A DNA stretch of 64,000 nucleotides from Planotetraspora phitsanulokensis. GTDB taxonomy: Bacteria > Actinomycetota > Actinomycetes > Streptosporangiales > Streptosporangiaceae. Both the position numbers and the translations under genes were made by a program. The notes beneath the pieces are model-generated. The model had not been told where the DNA came from. It was given only the letters and a program-made list of their open reading frames with translations, and ran no database searches. This document shows positions 33,910 to 42,537 of this stretch, one piece after another. Each line of letters opens with the position of its first letter. Within the stretch, counting starts at the first letter, position 1. The stretch spans positions 62,001 through 126,000 of the forward strand of contig NZ_BOOP01000006.1 of the NCBI RefSeq assembly GCF_016863295.1, written 5' to 3'.

Positions 33910-34620
33910 TCACGCCGCCGTACGCCCCGGCCGTACGGCGAGCGGCCACAGGCCGGCGAGCACCAGCGCCAGGAGCGCGGTGGGCACCACGGGCCCATAG
34001 GGGCCACCATGATCGACCATCCACCCGCCGGCCGCCGCCCCGACGACCACCGACGCCAGCAGCACGACGTTGTGCCACTGCACCCTTCCCTCGATGACCA
34101 GGCCCGCCACCACGCCTGTCAGCGTCCCGGTGAAGAAGGTGGTCGACAGGCCGGGGATCCCGAAGGTCCTGATCACCGCGCTCTGCGCGCCCATGGCCAG
34201 CGAGGCCACGCCCGCCAGCGTGAGCCGCACGCCTCCGGTGGGGTGGCCGTCCTCCGCCGCCCACGTCCCGAGCAGCCCGGCCAGCATCAGGAACTCGACC
34301 CCCAGCACGACCGCCACCCGGACGCCCCAGCCGGGATGCCCCGGCCCGGTCCGGCCGATGACATGGCTGCCTGCGACCACGCCGGCGACGAACCCGGCGA
34401 TGGCGCCGATCGCGTGCGCGGCGAGCGTCGCATCGGGACGGCCGACGGCGAGCCCCAGCAGGACGAGGTTCCCGGTCATGACGCTGGTGAAGACGCCGCC
34501 CAGGCCGAAGAAGCTGATCGCGTTGGTGGCCCCCGTCGCCAGCGTCAGCGCGGTCGCCAGGATCTGCGGCCCGAGCCGGGCCCGCCTTCCCGCGCTCGGG
34601 GCGGTCGCCGCAGCCCGCAT
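33910..34620 (-). CDS. YoaK-family (DUF1275) membrane protein
   Basis: 236 residues from ATG 34620 (GGGTGGCGGG upstream). About six membrane helices and the DUF1275 pattern: ATALTLATGATNAISFFGLGGVFTSVMTGNLVLLGLA and a later MGAQSAVIRTFGIPGLSTTFFTGTLT. Function is unknown; some members are linked to solute export. It follows the TetR gene on the same strand by 36 bp. Confidence 0.85.
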   Translation of the reverse strand: MRAAATAPSAGRRARLGPQILATALTLATGATNAISFFGLGGVFTSVMTGNLVLLGLAVGRPDATLAAHAIGAIAGFVAGVVAGSHVIGRTGPGHPGWGVRVAVVLGVEFLMLAGLLGTWAAEDGHPTGGVRLTLAGVASLAMGAQSAVIRTFGIPGLSTTFFTGTLTGVVAGLVIEGRVQWHNVVLLASVVVGAAAGGWMVDHGGPYGPVVPTALLALVLAGLWPLAVRPGRTAA

Positions 34621-34656
34621 CCCGCCACCCCCGCCCACCGTCCCGGGCGGACGGTC

Positions 34657-35448
34657 CTACCGTTCAGCTTCCCCGGACTCGGCCGGACGCACCGCACGGG
34701 ACCCGATGAACGTCTCGATGCCGTCGAGCACCCGCTGCAGGCCGAACTCGAACGCGTGCCCGGGGTCGTAGGCCGCGTTGTGGGCCTCGCCCGCGGCCGC
34801 GCCGACGCGGGTCGCGAGCGGGTATCGGGCCGGGTCGAAGACCTTGGCGAAGAACGGGGAATGGGCGTACCACCACTCCTCGTCGGTCATCCCGGTGCTC
34901 CCCTCGGCCTGAGCCGCCTCCACCGCCCCCCGTGCCGCACCCGTCACGTACCCGCCGACCAAGGTGATCACCGAGTCCATCTCGACGTCGTCCAGCCCGA
35001 TACCGTCGACGGCACGCAGCTCGTAGTCGTACTTGGCGACGATGTTCGGCCCCAGAGGGGGACGGGTCGCGGAGATGTGCAACATCCACGGGTGCCGCCG
35101 GAAGAGGGCCAGGTTCTCCCTGGCGATCAGCTCCAGCCTGCCCCGCCAGCCCCCGGGGACGTCCTCGGGCATGGCCGCCTCGCCGCAGACCGTGTCGAAC
35201 ATGACGTCGAGCAGCTCAGCCTTGCCCGGCACGTAGGTGTAGAGCGACATCGTGCCGACCCCGAGCCGCTCGGCCACCTTGCGCATCGACAGCGCGGCGA
35301 TCCCCTCCGCGTCGGCCACCTCGACGGCCGCCCGCACGATCAGGTCGACGCTCAGGTCGGGCTTGCCCTTCCTGCTCGCCCGCTCGCCCGTGCGCCACAG
35401 GATGGCCAGGCTCCGCGCCGGATCTCCCCTGCCCGTGTACTCCGTCAT
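34657..35448 (-). CDS. TetR-family repressor of the adjacent ABC exporter
   Basis: 263 residues with an HTH at about 30-75 (IVRAAVEVADAEGIAALSMRKVAERLGVGTMSLYTYVPGKAELLDVM) and a long TetR_C ligand domain, as in TetR/TetR-C drug-responsive repressors. It is divergent from the ABC genes, with a 9-bp inverted repeat between. It probably represses both itself and the exporter until a drug binds. Confidence 0.92.
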   Translation of the reverse strand: MTEYTGRGDPARSLAILWRTGERASRKGKPDLSVDLIVRAAVEVADAEGIAALSMRKVAERLGVGTMSLYTYVPGKAELLDVMFDTVCGEAAMPEDVPGGWRGRLELIARENLALFRRHPWMLHISATRPPLGPNIVAKYDYELRAVDGIGLDDVEMDSVITLVGGYVTGAARGAVEAAQAEGSTGMTDEEWWYAHSPFFAKVFDPARYPLATRVGAAAGEAHNAAYDPGHAFEFGLQRVLDGIETFIGSRAVRPAESGEAER

Positions 35449-35471
35449 CGCCGCGCAGTCTATCCTTCACC

Positions 35472-35494
35472 TGTACCGTATGCTGTACGGTACA
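35472..35494. promoter_or_regulatory. TetR operator
   Basis: TGTACCGTA-TGCTG-TACGGTACA, a perfect 9-bp inverted repeat in the gap between the TetR start (35448) and the ABC ATPase start (35525). A partial further repeat, ACGTACGG, follows. Confidence 0.75.
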
Positions 35495-35524
35495 ACGTAC
35501 GGAACCGAGTGGATGGAGGCGGGG

Positions 35525-36484
35525 ATGACGTTCGCGGTGGTCGCGGAAGGACTGCGCAAGCGCTACGGCGACACCTGGGCGGTCGACGGCTTCGACCTGG
35601 CCGTGCCCGAGGGCGGCGTGTGCGGGCTGCTCGGCCCCAACGGCGCGGGCAAGACGACGGTCGTGCGCATGCTGACCACGCTGCTGCGGCCCGACGGCGG
35701 CCGCGCCTCGGTGGCGGGCCACGACGTCGTACGGCAGGCCGCACAGGTCCGCGCGCACATCGGGCTCGTGGGCCAGAACGCCGCCGTCGACGAGGTGCTC
35801 GGCGCACGGCAGAACCTGGTGATGTTCGGGCGGCTGTCCCACCTGGGCCGCGCCCGCGCCCGTTCCCGCGCCGACGAGCTGCTCGAACGGTTCGGCCTGG
35901 CGCAGACGGGAGACAAGCCGGTCAAGCAGTTCTCGGGCGGGATGCGCCGCCGCCTCGACCTGGCGGTCAGCATGATCCTCTCCCCGCCCGTGCTGTTCCT
36001 CGACGAACCCACGGCCGGCCTCGACCCCCGCGGCCGCAACGAGGTGTGGGAGGCCGTCCGAGCGCTCGTCGCCACGGGCCGCACCGCCCTGCTCACCACG
36101 CAGTACCTGGAGGAGGCCGATCAGCTCGCCGACCGGATCTCCATCATGGACACGGGAAGGGTGATCGCCGAGGGGACCCCGCGAGAGCTCAAGTCGGCGC
36201 TGGGCGGCGACCGCGTCGAGGTGGTCCTCCACGACGCCGCCGACCTCCCGGCGGCGGCCGGAGTCCTCGCCCAGGCCACCGGCGCTCAGGTCTCGCTCGA
36301 CCCCGACACCCGCCGCGTCAGCGCACCCGTGCGCGAGAAGGCGGCCGCCCTCGCCGAGCTCGCCCGGACGCTCGAGGCCACCGGCCTCGCCGTTGAGGAC
36401 ATCGGCGTCCGCAGGCCCACCCTCGACGAGGTGTTCCTCCACCTGACCGGACACGACGACTCCCGGAAGGAGGTGGCCGCGTGA
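35525..36484 (+). CDS. DrrA-like ABC exporter ATP-binding protein
   Basis: 319 residues. Walker [10 protein letters not shown] near 38-46, signature [12 protein letters not shown], Walker [13 protein letters not shown] and the H-loop replaced by [12 protein letters not shown] (Gln at the usual His). The [14 protein letters not shown] pattern and a C-terminal DUF4162 region are typical of daunorubicin-resistance (DrrA) ATPases. The ATG at 35525 follows GGAGGCGGG. It overlaps the permease by 4 bp and is repressed by the divergent TetR protein by inference. Confidence 0.92.
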   Translation: MTFAVVAEGLRKRYGDTWAVDGFDLAVPEGGVCGLLGPNGAGKTTVVRMLTTLLRPDGGRASVAGHDVVRQAAQVRAHIGLVGQNAAVDEVLGARQNLVMFGRLSHLGRARARSRADELLERFGLAQTGDKPVKQFSGGMRRRLDLAVSMILSPPVLFLDEPTAGLDPRGRNEVWEAVRALVATGRTALLTTQYLEEADQLADRISIMDTGRVIAEGTPRELKSALGGDRVEVVLHDAADLPAAAGVLAQATGAQVSLDPDTRRVSAPVREKAAALAELARTLEATGLAVEDIGVRRPTLDEVFLHLTGHDDSRKEVAA

Positions 36485-37305
36485 CGACGGCCACCCCGCA
36501 CGCCCCGTACGGCCCGGCCTCACGGCTGAAGTGGGCGGTCGCCGACGGCTGGACCATGACCACGCGCATCCTCGCGCACTGGGCCAGGCAGCCCGCCCAG
36601 GTGGTCGTCGGCCTGCTGTTCCCCGTCATGATCGTGCTGATGTTCGGCTACCTCTTCGGCGGCGGCATGGCCGTACCCGGGGGCGGCGACTACCGGGAGT
36701 TCCTCATGCCCGGCATGTTCGCCCTCAGCATGCTCTTCGGCGTCGAGGCGACCTTCACCGCGGTCGCCGCCGACGCGGCCAAGGGCGTGACCGACCGGTT
36801 CCGCTCGATGCCGGTGTCCCGGTCCGCGGTCGTGGTCGGCCGGTGCGCGGCCGACATGCTGAACAGCGTCCTCGGGCTCGCCGTGCTCATCCTCTGCGGT
36901 CTCGCCGTCGGCTGGCGCTGGCACGACGGCTGGGGCAGGGCGGCCGCGGCCGTCGGACTGCTGTTGCTGCTGCGCCTGGCGTTCCTGTGGGTCGGCATCC
37001 ATCTCGGGCTCGCCATCGGCTCGCCCGAGGCCGTCGTGGCCCTCCAGATCCTGGTGTGGCCCATCGGCTTCCTGTCCAACGCGTTCGTCTGGACCGACAC
37101 GATGCCGGGCTGGCTCGCCACCGTCGCGGAGTGGAACCCGCTGGCCGCCACGATCACGGCCACACGTGAACTGTTCGGCAATCCCACCAGTGGCGGATCA
37201 TGGATCGCGGAGCACTCGACGGCGATGGCCCTGTTCTGGCCGCTGGCACTGAGCGCGATCTTCTTCCCCCTCGCCGTACGGCGCTACGCCCGGCTCGACC
37301 GCTGA
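36481..37305 (+). CDS. DrrB-like ABC-2 exporter permease
   Basis: 274 residues with six membrane helices of the ABC-2 type ([16 protein letters not shown] at the first helix, [20 protein letters not shown] and [17 protein letters not shown] toward the end, the DrrB pattern). GTG start within the ATPase stop. Partner of the DrrA-like ATPase for export of a lipophilic drug. Confidence 0.92.
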   Translation: MTTATPHAPYGPASRLKWAVADGWTMTTRILAHWARQPAQVVVGLLFPVMIVLMFGYLFGGGMAVPGGGDYREFLMPGMFALSMLFGVEATFTAVAADAAKGVTDRFRSMPVSRSAVVVGRCAADMLNSVLGLAVLILCGLAVGWRWHDGWGRAAAAVGLLLLLRLAFLWVGIHLGLAIGSPEAVVALQILVWPIGFLSNAFVWTDTMPGWLATVAEWNPLAATITATRELFGNPTSGGSWIAEHSTAMALFWPLALSAIFFPLAVRRYARLDR

Positions 37306-37354
37306 CCAGGCAGCCCACTGCGTCCGGTATATGCCTGCATGGGAAAATTGGACC

Positions 37355-37789
37355 ATGCCGACGGACATCGAGGTGATCCTCAATGACCGACCCGGTGAGC
37401 TGGCCCGACTGGGAGAGATCACCGGGGAGTCCGGCGTGAACGTGCTCGGCCTCGCCGCCGTCACGGGTGAGGGGAAGGGCGTCGTCCACATCCTCGTCGA
37501 CGACGACGTGGCGGCCCGATGCCGCGAAAAGCTTGAATCCGCCGGAATGGGCGTGGTCGAGGTGCGCCCTGTCATGGTCATCGACGTCGAACACCGCCCC
37601 GGCACGCTCGGCGAACTCGCCAGGGAGCTCTCCGACGCCGGCGTCAACATCGACCTGGCCTACACCACCTTCGGCGGCGTCCGGCTCGTGATCGCCACCG
37701 ACGACCTGGACGCCGCCGCCTCCGCGCTCGCCTGGCCCTCCGACCGCACGACCCCCGATCCCCCCAGCATCTGGGACCAGCCCGAGTGA
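37355..37789 (+). CDS. tandem ACT-domain protein
   Basis: 144 residues with two ACT domains: DIEVILNDRPGELARLGEITGESGVNVLGLAAV, then VMVIDVEHRPGTLGELARELSDAGVNIDLAYTTFGG. The RPGELA and RPGTLGELA loops are the usual amino-acid binding sites. There is no catalytic domain, so this is a stand-alone regulator or sensor of an amino acid. It stands alone with a hairpin behind it. Confidence 0.82.
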   Translation: MPTDIEVILNDRPGELARLGEITGESGVNVLGLAAVTGEGKGVVHILVDDDVAARCREKLESAGMGVVEVRPVMVIDVEHRPGTLGELARELSDAGVNIDLAYTTFGGVRLVIATDDLDAAASALAWPSDRTTPDPPSIWDQPE

Positions 37790-37810
37790 CGGTCATCCGT
37801 ACCTCCTGAC

Positions 37811-37831
37811 CCGCCCGTTTCCGGTGGGCGG
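37811..37831 (+). terminator. short hairpin after the ACT gene
   Basis: CCGCCC with GGGCGG around a 9-base loop, 21 bp after the stop. Weak stem and no T run. Confidence 0.35.
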
Positions 37832-38018
37832 CGGCCTCACCACCTGACGGTCGACCCGCGTCGCCGGTCCGCGCTCTGTTCCGCCGGCGCGGTAGCGGAA
37901 TCCGGCCGGTCACACGACGGGAGTACCGCCGCCCTCCTCCTTGTGGCCGATCGGTATCAGGGACGCGTCAGGGTCGCTCCCGATGTTCCCGGACCACGCC
38001 TCGACGAGGCTTGATCTC

Positions 38019-38624
38019 GTGCTGGACGTCCTGAGAGACCAGAGCCTCGTCATCGTCTGCGCGGCCCTGTTCGGTTTCCTCGTCCTCGACGGCATGCTGC
38101 TGGTCGGCCTCGTGATCCCGGCCGACGCGCTCATCCTCCTGGCGGGGACCACCGCGAGCGGGCCGGCCGAGGTCGCGGCGGTGATCGCCTCCGGCGCGGC
38201 CGGATGCGTGACGGGCGCGTCCGTCGGCCACCTCCTCGGCCGCCGGTACGGCTCCCGCCTGCTGCACGGCCGATGGGGATCCCGAGTCGGCGATGCGCGC
38301 TGGCGCCAGGCAGGCGACGTCCTGCGGCGCAGCGGCCCGGCGCTCGCGTTGTCGTACTTCCTGCCGGTCATGGACTCGCTCATCCCGGTTCTGGCCGGGA
38401 CGCTCGGCATGCCGTACCGGCGGTTCATCGGCTGGGTCCTGGCCGGCGGGACCGCGTGGGTGGCGGCGGACGCGATCGCGGGCTACGCCGCCGCGGAGAT
38501 CGGCGACGGCTGGCTGCTCGCCGCCGTCGCGGTCGTGCTGATCGGCGCGTCCGTCGCCGTCCGGGCGGGCCGCTCACGCCGTACGGAGAAGGCCGAGGAG
38601 GCCGAGACCGTCGACGCCGCATGA
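38019..38624 (+). CDS. DedA-family membrane protein
   Basis: 201 residues from GTG 38019. It has the DedA/SNARE-associated pattern: VIPADALILLAGTTASGPAEVAAVIASGAAGCVTGASVGHLLGRRYG, then FLPVMDSLIPVLAGTLGMPYRRFIGWVLAGGTAWV with the conserved basic and acidic residues of the reentrant region. The family scrambles or transports polyprenyl- and phospholipids. The start is uncertain: an ATG at 37983 adds 12 residues and a TTG at 37941 adds 26. I prefer 38019, as CGAGG lies at suitable distance and the family starts here. Confidence 0.82.
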   Translation: MLDVLRDQSLVIVCAALFGFLVLDGMLLVGLVIPADALILLAGTTASGPAEVAAVIASGAAGCVTGASVGHLLGRRYGSRLLHGRWGSRVGDARWRQAGDVLRRSGPALALSYFLPVMDSLIPVLAGTLGMPYRRFIGWVLAGGTAWVAADAIAGYAAAEIGDGWLLAAVAVVLIGASVAVRAGRSRRTEKAEEAETVDAA

Positions 38625-38732
38625 TCACGCACGACGTCCTCCCTGGTCAGCGGGCGTTTCGCCGAAGGTATGCATGATCACGGTTCGCGTTCCCCTGATG
38701 AGAGCGCCTGTCGCCGTACCTGTGCATGATCA
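38619..38732. repeat. three copies of GCATGATCAC at ~52-bp spacing
   Basis: At 38619-38628 (overlapping the DedA stop), 38672-38681 and 38723-38732. Each holds the palindrome TGATCA; copies two and three share TGCATGATCAC and a trailing GC-rich part. They fill the gap between DedA and the GNAT gene and may be operators, a small repeat family, or a scar. No gene is present in the gap. Confidence 0.45.
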
Positions 38733-38750
38733 CAGCCAAGAGAGGGGGTG

Positions 38751-39206
38751 TCATTGGAGTCTCAGGGTGATGAAGGGGTCCTCGTCCTCTGGCGGGAGGT
38801 AGCGGGACACCTCCACGAACTCGTGGGACAGCGCGAACCGCAGCCCGTCCGCGTTCGACGCGAGGACCACGGTCTCGATCGCCCGGGCGCCCGACGTCCG
38901 GGCGTGCGCCACCTCCGTCTCGTAGAGCTCCTCGCCGTACCCGTTTCGCCGATGGGCCGGAAGCACACGGACGATCACCGTGGCGGTCGCCGCGTCGCCC
39001 GCGGGAGGACGCACGGTCGTGCAACCGACGAGCACGTCGCCGAGATACGCCACCTCCAGATGGTTGCGCCCGACGCGCTCTCGCACCTCGTCGGTCGACA
39101 GAGGATCGGAGGGGATGATCACGTTGTGGACGTGACGCCAGTCTTCGAGCGTGGCGTCGCCGACGGGTTCGATGCGGAGCCGGGGCATCGCGACACTCAA
39201 CGGCAT
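38751..39206 (-). CDS. GNAT-family acetyltransferase
   Basis: 151 residues from ATG 39206 (an inner ATG at 39188 gives MPRLRIEPVG, equally plausible). The acetyl-CoA motif reads VRVLPAHRRNGYGEELYE, and the fold continues with SGARAIETVVLASNADGLRFALSHEFVEVSRY. The substrate is unknown. It is divergent from the MoxR operon across a 96-bp AT-rich gap. Confidence 0.8.
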   Translation of the reverse strand: MPLSVAMPRLRIEPVGDATLEDWRHVHNVIIPSDPLSTDEVRERVGRNHLEVAYLGDVLVGCTTVRPPAGDAATATVIVRVLPAHRRNGYGEELYETEVAHARTSGARAIETVVLASNADGLRFALSHEFVEVSRYLPPEDEDPFITLRLQ

Positions 39207-39302
39207 CGGCCAGACGAGCGTCAATTGGTTAATCACCCCAACATCCTGCAAAGCACACAATTCGGATGATCGTCCGCCGCCTGCTTCCGTACACTCCGGC
39301 GC

Positions 39303-40454
39303 GTGAAAACTGATTCCGAGCCGAGCATCGATCTCACTCAGGACGCCGCCGCGGTCCGCGACGCGGTGGCCGCCGCACGCGCCGGACTGGTCCAGCGAGA
39401 GCTGATCGCCGAGGTGGTCGCGCTGTGCGCGGTGGCGGGCGAACACCTGCTCGTGATCGGCGCGCCCGGCACGGCCAAGTCGGAGGCCGTCCGCCGCGTC
39501 GCGGGAAGCCTCGGCGGCAGATACTTCGAATACCTGCTCGGGCGTTTCACCGAGCCCAACGAGGTGTTCGGACCCGTGGACCTGCGCCGCCTGCGCGACG
39601 GCGTGGTGGAGATCGAGACGGCCGGCATGTTGCCCGAGGCGGACGTCGCCTTCCTCGACGAGGTCTTCCTCGGCTCGACCGCCATCCTCAACACGTTGCT
39701 GGGCATCCTCAACGAACGGGTCTTCCGGCGCGGCCACACCGCCGTCTCCACACCCCTCAGAGTCTGCGTCGGCGCGGCGAACACCCTGCCCGACGATCCC
39801 TCTCTGGCGGCGTTCGCCGACAGGTTCCTCGCCAGGATCTTCGTCGAACCGGTCCCCGACGCGCGGCTCGAGGAACTCCTGGAGGCGGGCTGGCGGCTGC
39901 CCGACACGGTGGAGCACGATCACGCCGGGCTGATGGAGGCCGTGGACCGCCTCGCCACCGCCGCGCGGGGATGCGACATGTCGCAGGTCCAGCCGCTCAT
40001 CGGCACCGCCATCCGGCGCCTGCGCGCCGCGGGCATCCACATCACCGACCGGCGGGCGGTCCGCGTCCAGCGACTGGTCGCGGCGGCGGCGATCCTGGAC
40101 GGACGGTCCACCGCCTCCATGGCCGATCTCTGGGTGCTGCCCCTGATCGTCCCGACCGCGGACACACAGGCCGCCGCCAGGGAGACACTCGCCGACCTGA
40201 TGGACAAGTCAGACAACCGCAACCTGACACATGCCGCCGAGGAGTTCTCCCGCGGCGCACAGGCACGTGCCACCCGGCTCGCCGAGACCGGCCGCACCCT
40301 GCTCACCGAACTCGATGCGGCACAACCCGATCGCGACCAGCGTCTGCGCGTGGAGGCGACACTGCGCGAGATCGACGCCTGGTTCGCGACCGACGACCTC
40401 GCCGAACCGCTCAGGTCGGTCCGGGCGCGGCTGGTCGCCGTGGTGAGCCCGTGA
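39303..40454 (+). CDS. MoxR-family AAA+ ATPase of a bpX ternary system
   Basis: 383 residues. Walker A GAPGTAKSE (53-61), Walker B VAFLDE (115-120) followed by the MoxR insert FLGSTAILNTLLGILNERVF, sensor 1 GAAN (157-160), and the arginine finger in DRFLAR. The C-terminal third is helical. MoxR ATPases work as chaperones with von Willebrand A proteins. GTG start. The next three genes each overlap by 4 bp and look like the partner proteins of the MoxR-vWA-beta-propeller ternary conflict systems described by comparative genomics. Its cellular target is unknown. Confidence 0.88.
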   Translation: MKTDSEPSIDLTQDAAAVRDAVAAARAGLVQRELIAEVVALCAVAGEHLLVIGAPGTAKSEAVRRVAGSLGGRYFEYLLGRFTEPNEVFGPVDLRRLRDGVVEIETAGMLPEADVAFLDEVFLGSTAILNTLLGILNERVFRRGHTAVSTPLRVCVGAANTLPDDPSLAAFADRFLARIFVEPVPDARLEELLEAGWRLPDTVEHDHAGLMEAVDRLATAARGCDMSQVQPLIGTAIRRLRAAGIHITDRRAVRVQRLVAAAAILDGRSTASMADLWVLPLIVPTADTQAAARETLADLMDKSDNRNLTHAAEEFSRGAQARATRLAETGRTLLTELDAAQPDRDQRLRVEATLREIDAWFATDDLAEPLRSVRARLVAVVSP

Positions 40455-40849
40455 CCCCGGGATTCGGCCTGGAATGGGTGCCACGCGAGCCGCCCCTGCC
40501 CGCCGTGGCGGTGGCCGGTTCGGGTCCGGTCGCGGCCGCCCTCGCGGCGTCCGCCCGTTCCCGGGTCCTCGAAGGCGCGCAGTTGCGCGTCGCCGCGGCC
40601 GATGACTGGATCCTCGTCCTGGGCGGCGAGGAGGACCTGCCCTGGGCCGACGGCGCCCACTACCTGGGCCTCGACGCCGGACTGCTCGTCCCGACGACAC
40701 GGACGCCCGTGCCACGGGCCGAACTGTGGCGCGACCACCTCGTGGCCGGTCACCCGGCCGGCAGGATCGCCGCGCTCATGCCGAGCCACGCCCTGGTCAC
40801 GGACATGCCGCTGCGACCCGTCGACCCCGCCTCGCTGGAGGACGGATGA
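40451..40849 (+). CDS. bpX-type small partner protein (possible bpX5)
   Basis: 132 residues from GTG 40451, inside the MoxR stop. The middle reads DDWILVLGGEEDLPWADGAHYLGLDAGLLVPTTRTPVPRAEL, which I associate with a small partner domain of MoxR-vWA-beta-propeller systems. No catalytic motif, signal peptide or membrane helix. The naming as bpX5 is from memory of the family pattern and is uncertain; the operon position is secure. Confidence 0.65.
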   Translation: MTPGFGLEWVPREPPLPAVAVAGSGPVAAALAASARSRVLEGAQLRVAAADDWILVLGGEEDLPWADGAHYLGLDAGLLVPTTRTPVPRAELWRDHLVAGHPAGRIAALMPSHALVTDMPLRPVDPASLEDG

Positions 40850-42537
40850 GACTCCCCACCGGGCTGAGTCCGTGGACGGAGTCGTTGTCCCACCTCACCC
40901 CCGACCTCGCCCTGGCACTCGGGCCGCTGGTCCGAGGCGTCGACCGGCTCGTCTCCAGCCAGGATCGGGCCCGCCCGGGACCGGGCGGCCTCGACGGATT
41001 CGAAGGGGTGACCACGCACGGACACCCGGAGCTCATGCTCGTGTCCGAATGGCTTCTCGCCGACGAGGCACCCGACGAGTTCCTGCGCCGCGCCGCCCAC
41101 CGAGAGCTCCTCCACCTGGCCCCCGCCGTCCGCACCCCGGCGGCCAGAGGACGGGTGGCCGTGCTCGCCGACACCGGCCCCGGCCAGGCGGGAGCCGGAC
41201 GCCTGGTCCAGCTCGCCTGCATGATCGTCCTACATCGCCGCGCCGCGACTCTGGGGACAACGCTCGCGGTCGGAATCCTCGGCCGCGAACCCGGCGACTG
41301 GCACACCGGCGACCTCCCCGAACTGCTCAAGACCTGGCTCGACGGCCGTGGTGACGCGGAGCCCGACTCCGGCGACGTCGCCGCCTGGACCCATGACGTC
41401 GCCGACGGCGACGACGTTTGGATCCTCACCGGCCCACGCCTGTCCTCGAAACTTCATGGACGGCGCCGCGTGGTCAGCAGCCGCGAATCGGCATGGGGAG
41501 AACACGGGGCCACCCACGTGCGCGTCACATGCGACGGCGACGGCGCCGAACTCGCCCTGCCGCCCGGCCCGATCGCGGTGCGGGCGCTGAGAGGCGCCGA
41601 GTTCAGGCGAGAGCCGGCCGCCGCGGGAAACCCTGAGGTCCCCGGCGCACTCCGGTTCCCCATCTTCCCGAGCTCGGCACGGCGGATCCTGGCACGCGGC
41701 ACGACCTCGGCCGAACTCGTCTCCATCCACGTGCCCCGCACCCCCGGGCGAGGCCCCGTCCGGCGACGCCTGCACCGTCTCGAAGGTCCGGTCCTCGCCG
41801 CCTCCATCCTCGGCAAACGCATCGTCGCCCTCATCGAGAGCGACCACCGGCTGCGCGTCCAGACGATCGGGCAACCGCTGGGCAGGGTCGCGTCCATGTC
41901 CGTCCCCGTCGAAGCCGCCGGCCTCGACATGGCCGGCGTGCACCAGATCTGCGCCGAAGGACTCGTCCCCCTCCACTACCAGTCCGGCGACGTGATCTTC
42001 CCTCTCCGCGACCGCCGCTGGTGGAGACTCACCCGGGACCGCGGAGCCCTCCAGACGGATCTCGTCGCCGTCGGACCGGCGACGGGCGACCAGTTCGACC
42101 AGCCACACCATGTCACCCACGGACCGGACGGCAAACACGTGTCCATCCCACGGATCTCCGGGCCGATCGAGCCCCAGGACGACACCGTCATCCTGGGCGG
42201 CGGCGGATACGCCCGATCGGGCGACGCCGTCACCTGGCAGGTCGTCCACCCGCGGAATCCGCGGACGATCATCACGATCCAACCTCGATCCCACGTCCTC
42301 GGACTCGTCTTCGACGGACAGGAGCCGGTTCTGGTGACCTCCGGGCCAGGTGGAGTCCTCCTCCGGCTGGTACGCCGGTCGGGCACGGTGACGCTCACCG
42401 ACTGGTCCGGGCTGCCGGCCCCGCCGGTGGTCCACCCGACCCTGCCGTTGATCGCCGCACTCGACGACACAGGACGGCTCAAGGCGGGCGACCTCGTCAC
42501 CGGGCAGATCCTCCTTCACACAGCGGCGGACGCATGA
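40846..42537 (+). CDS. vWA-like and beta-propeller partner of MoxR
   Basis: 563 residues from ATG 40846, overlapping the previous stop. The N-terminal part (~60-230) looks like a von Willebrand A fold: RVAVLADTGPGQAGAGRLVQL stands where the MIDAS DxSxS motif belongs but lacks both serines, so metal binding is doubtful. From ~260 the protein is all beta with repeated W/D-containing strands (for example DVIFPLRDRRWWRL, HVLGLVFDGQEPVLVTSGPGGVLLRLV), consistent with a beta-propeller. It may be the substrate-recruiting or scaffolding partner of the MoxR ring. No membrane segment. Confidence 0.65.
   Translation: MRLPTGLSPWTESLSHLTPDLALALGPLVRGVDRLVSSQDRARPGPGGLDGFEGVTTHGHPELMLVSEWLLADEAPDEFLRRAAHRELLHLAPAVRTPAARGRVAVLADTGPGQAGAGRLVQLACMIVLHRRAATLGTTLAVGILGREPGDWHTGDLPELLKTWLDGRGDAEPDSGDVAAWTHDVADGDDVWILTGPRLSSKLHGRRRVVSSRESAWGEHGATHVRVTCDGDGAELALPPGPIAVRALRGAEFRREPAAAGNPEVPGALRFPIFPSSARRILARGTTSAELVSIHVPRTPGRGPVRRRLHRLEGPVLAASILGKRIVALIESDHRLRVQTIGQPLGRVASMSVPVEAAGLDMAGVHQICAEGLVPLHYQSGDVIFPLRDRRWWRLTRDRGALQTDLVAVGPATGDQFDQPHHVTHGPDGKHVSIPRISGPIEPQDDTVILGGGGYARSGDAVTWQVVHPRNPRTIITIQPRSHVLGLVFDGQEPVLVTSGPGGVLLRLVRRSGTVTLTDWSGLPAPPVVHPTLPLIAALDDTGRLKAGDLVTGQILLHTAADA

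Noticed and set aside
33856-36396. 846-codon plus-strand frame over the YoaK, TetR and ABC genes
   Set aside because: It runs through three recognised genes on both strands and shows no domains.
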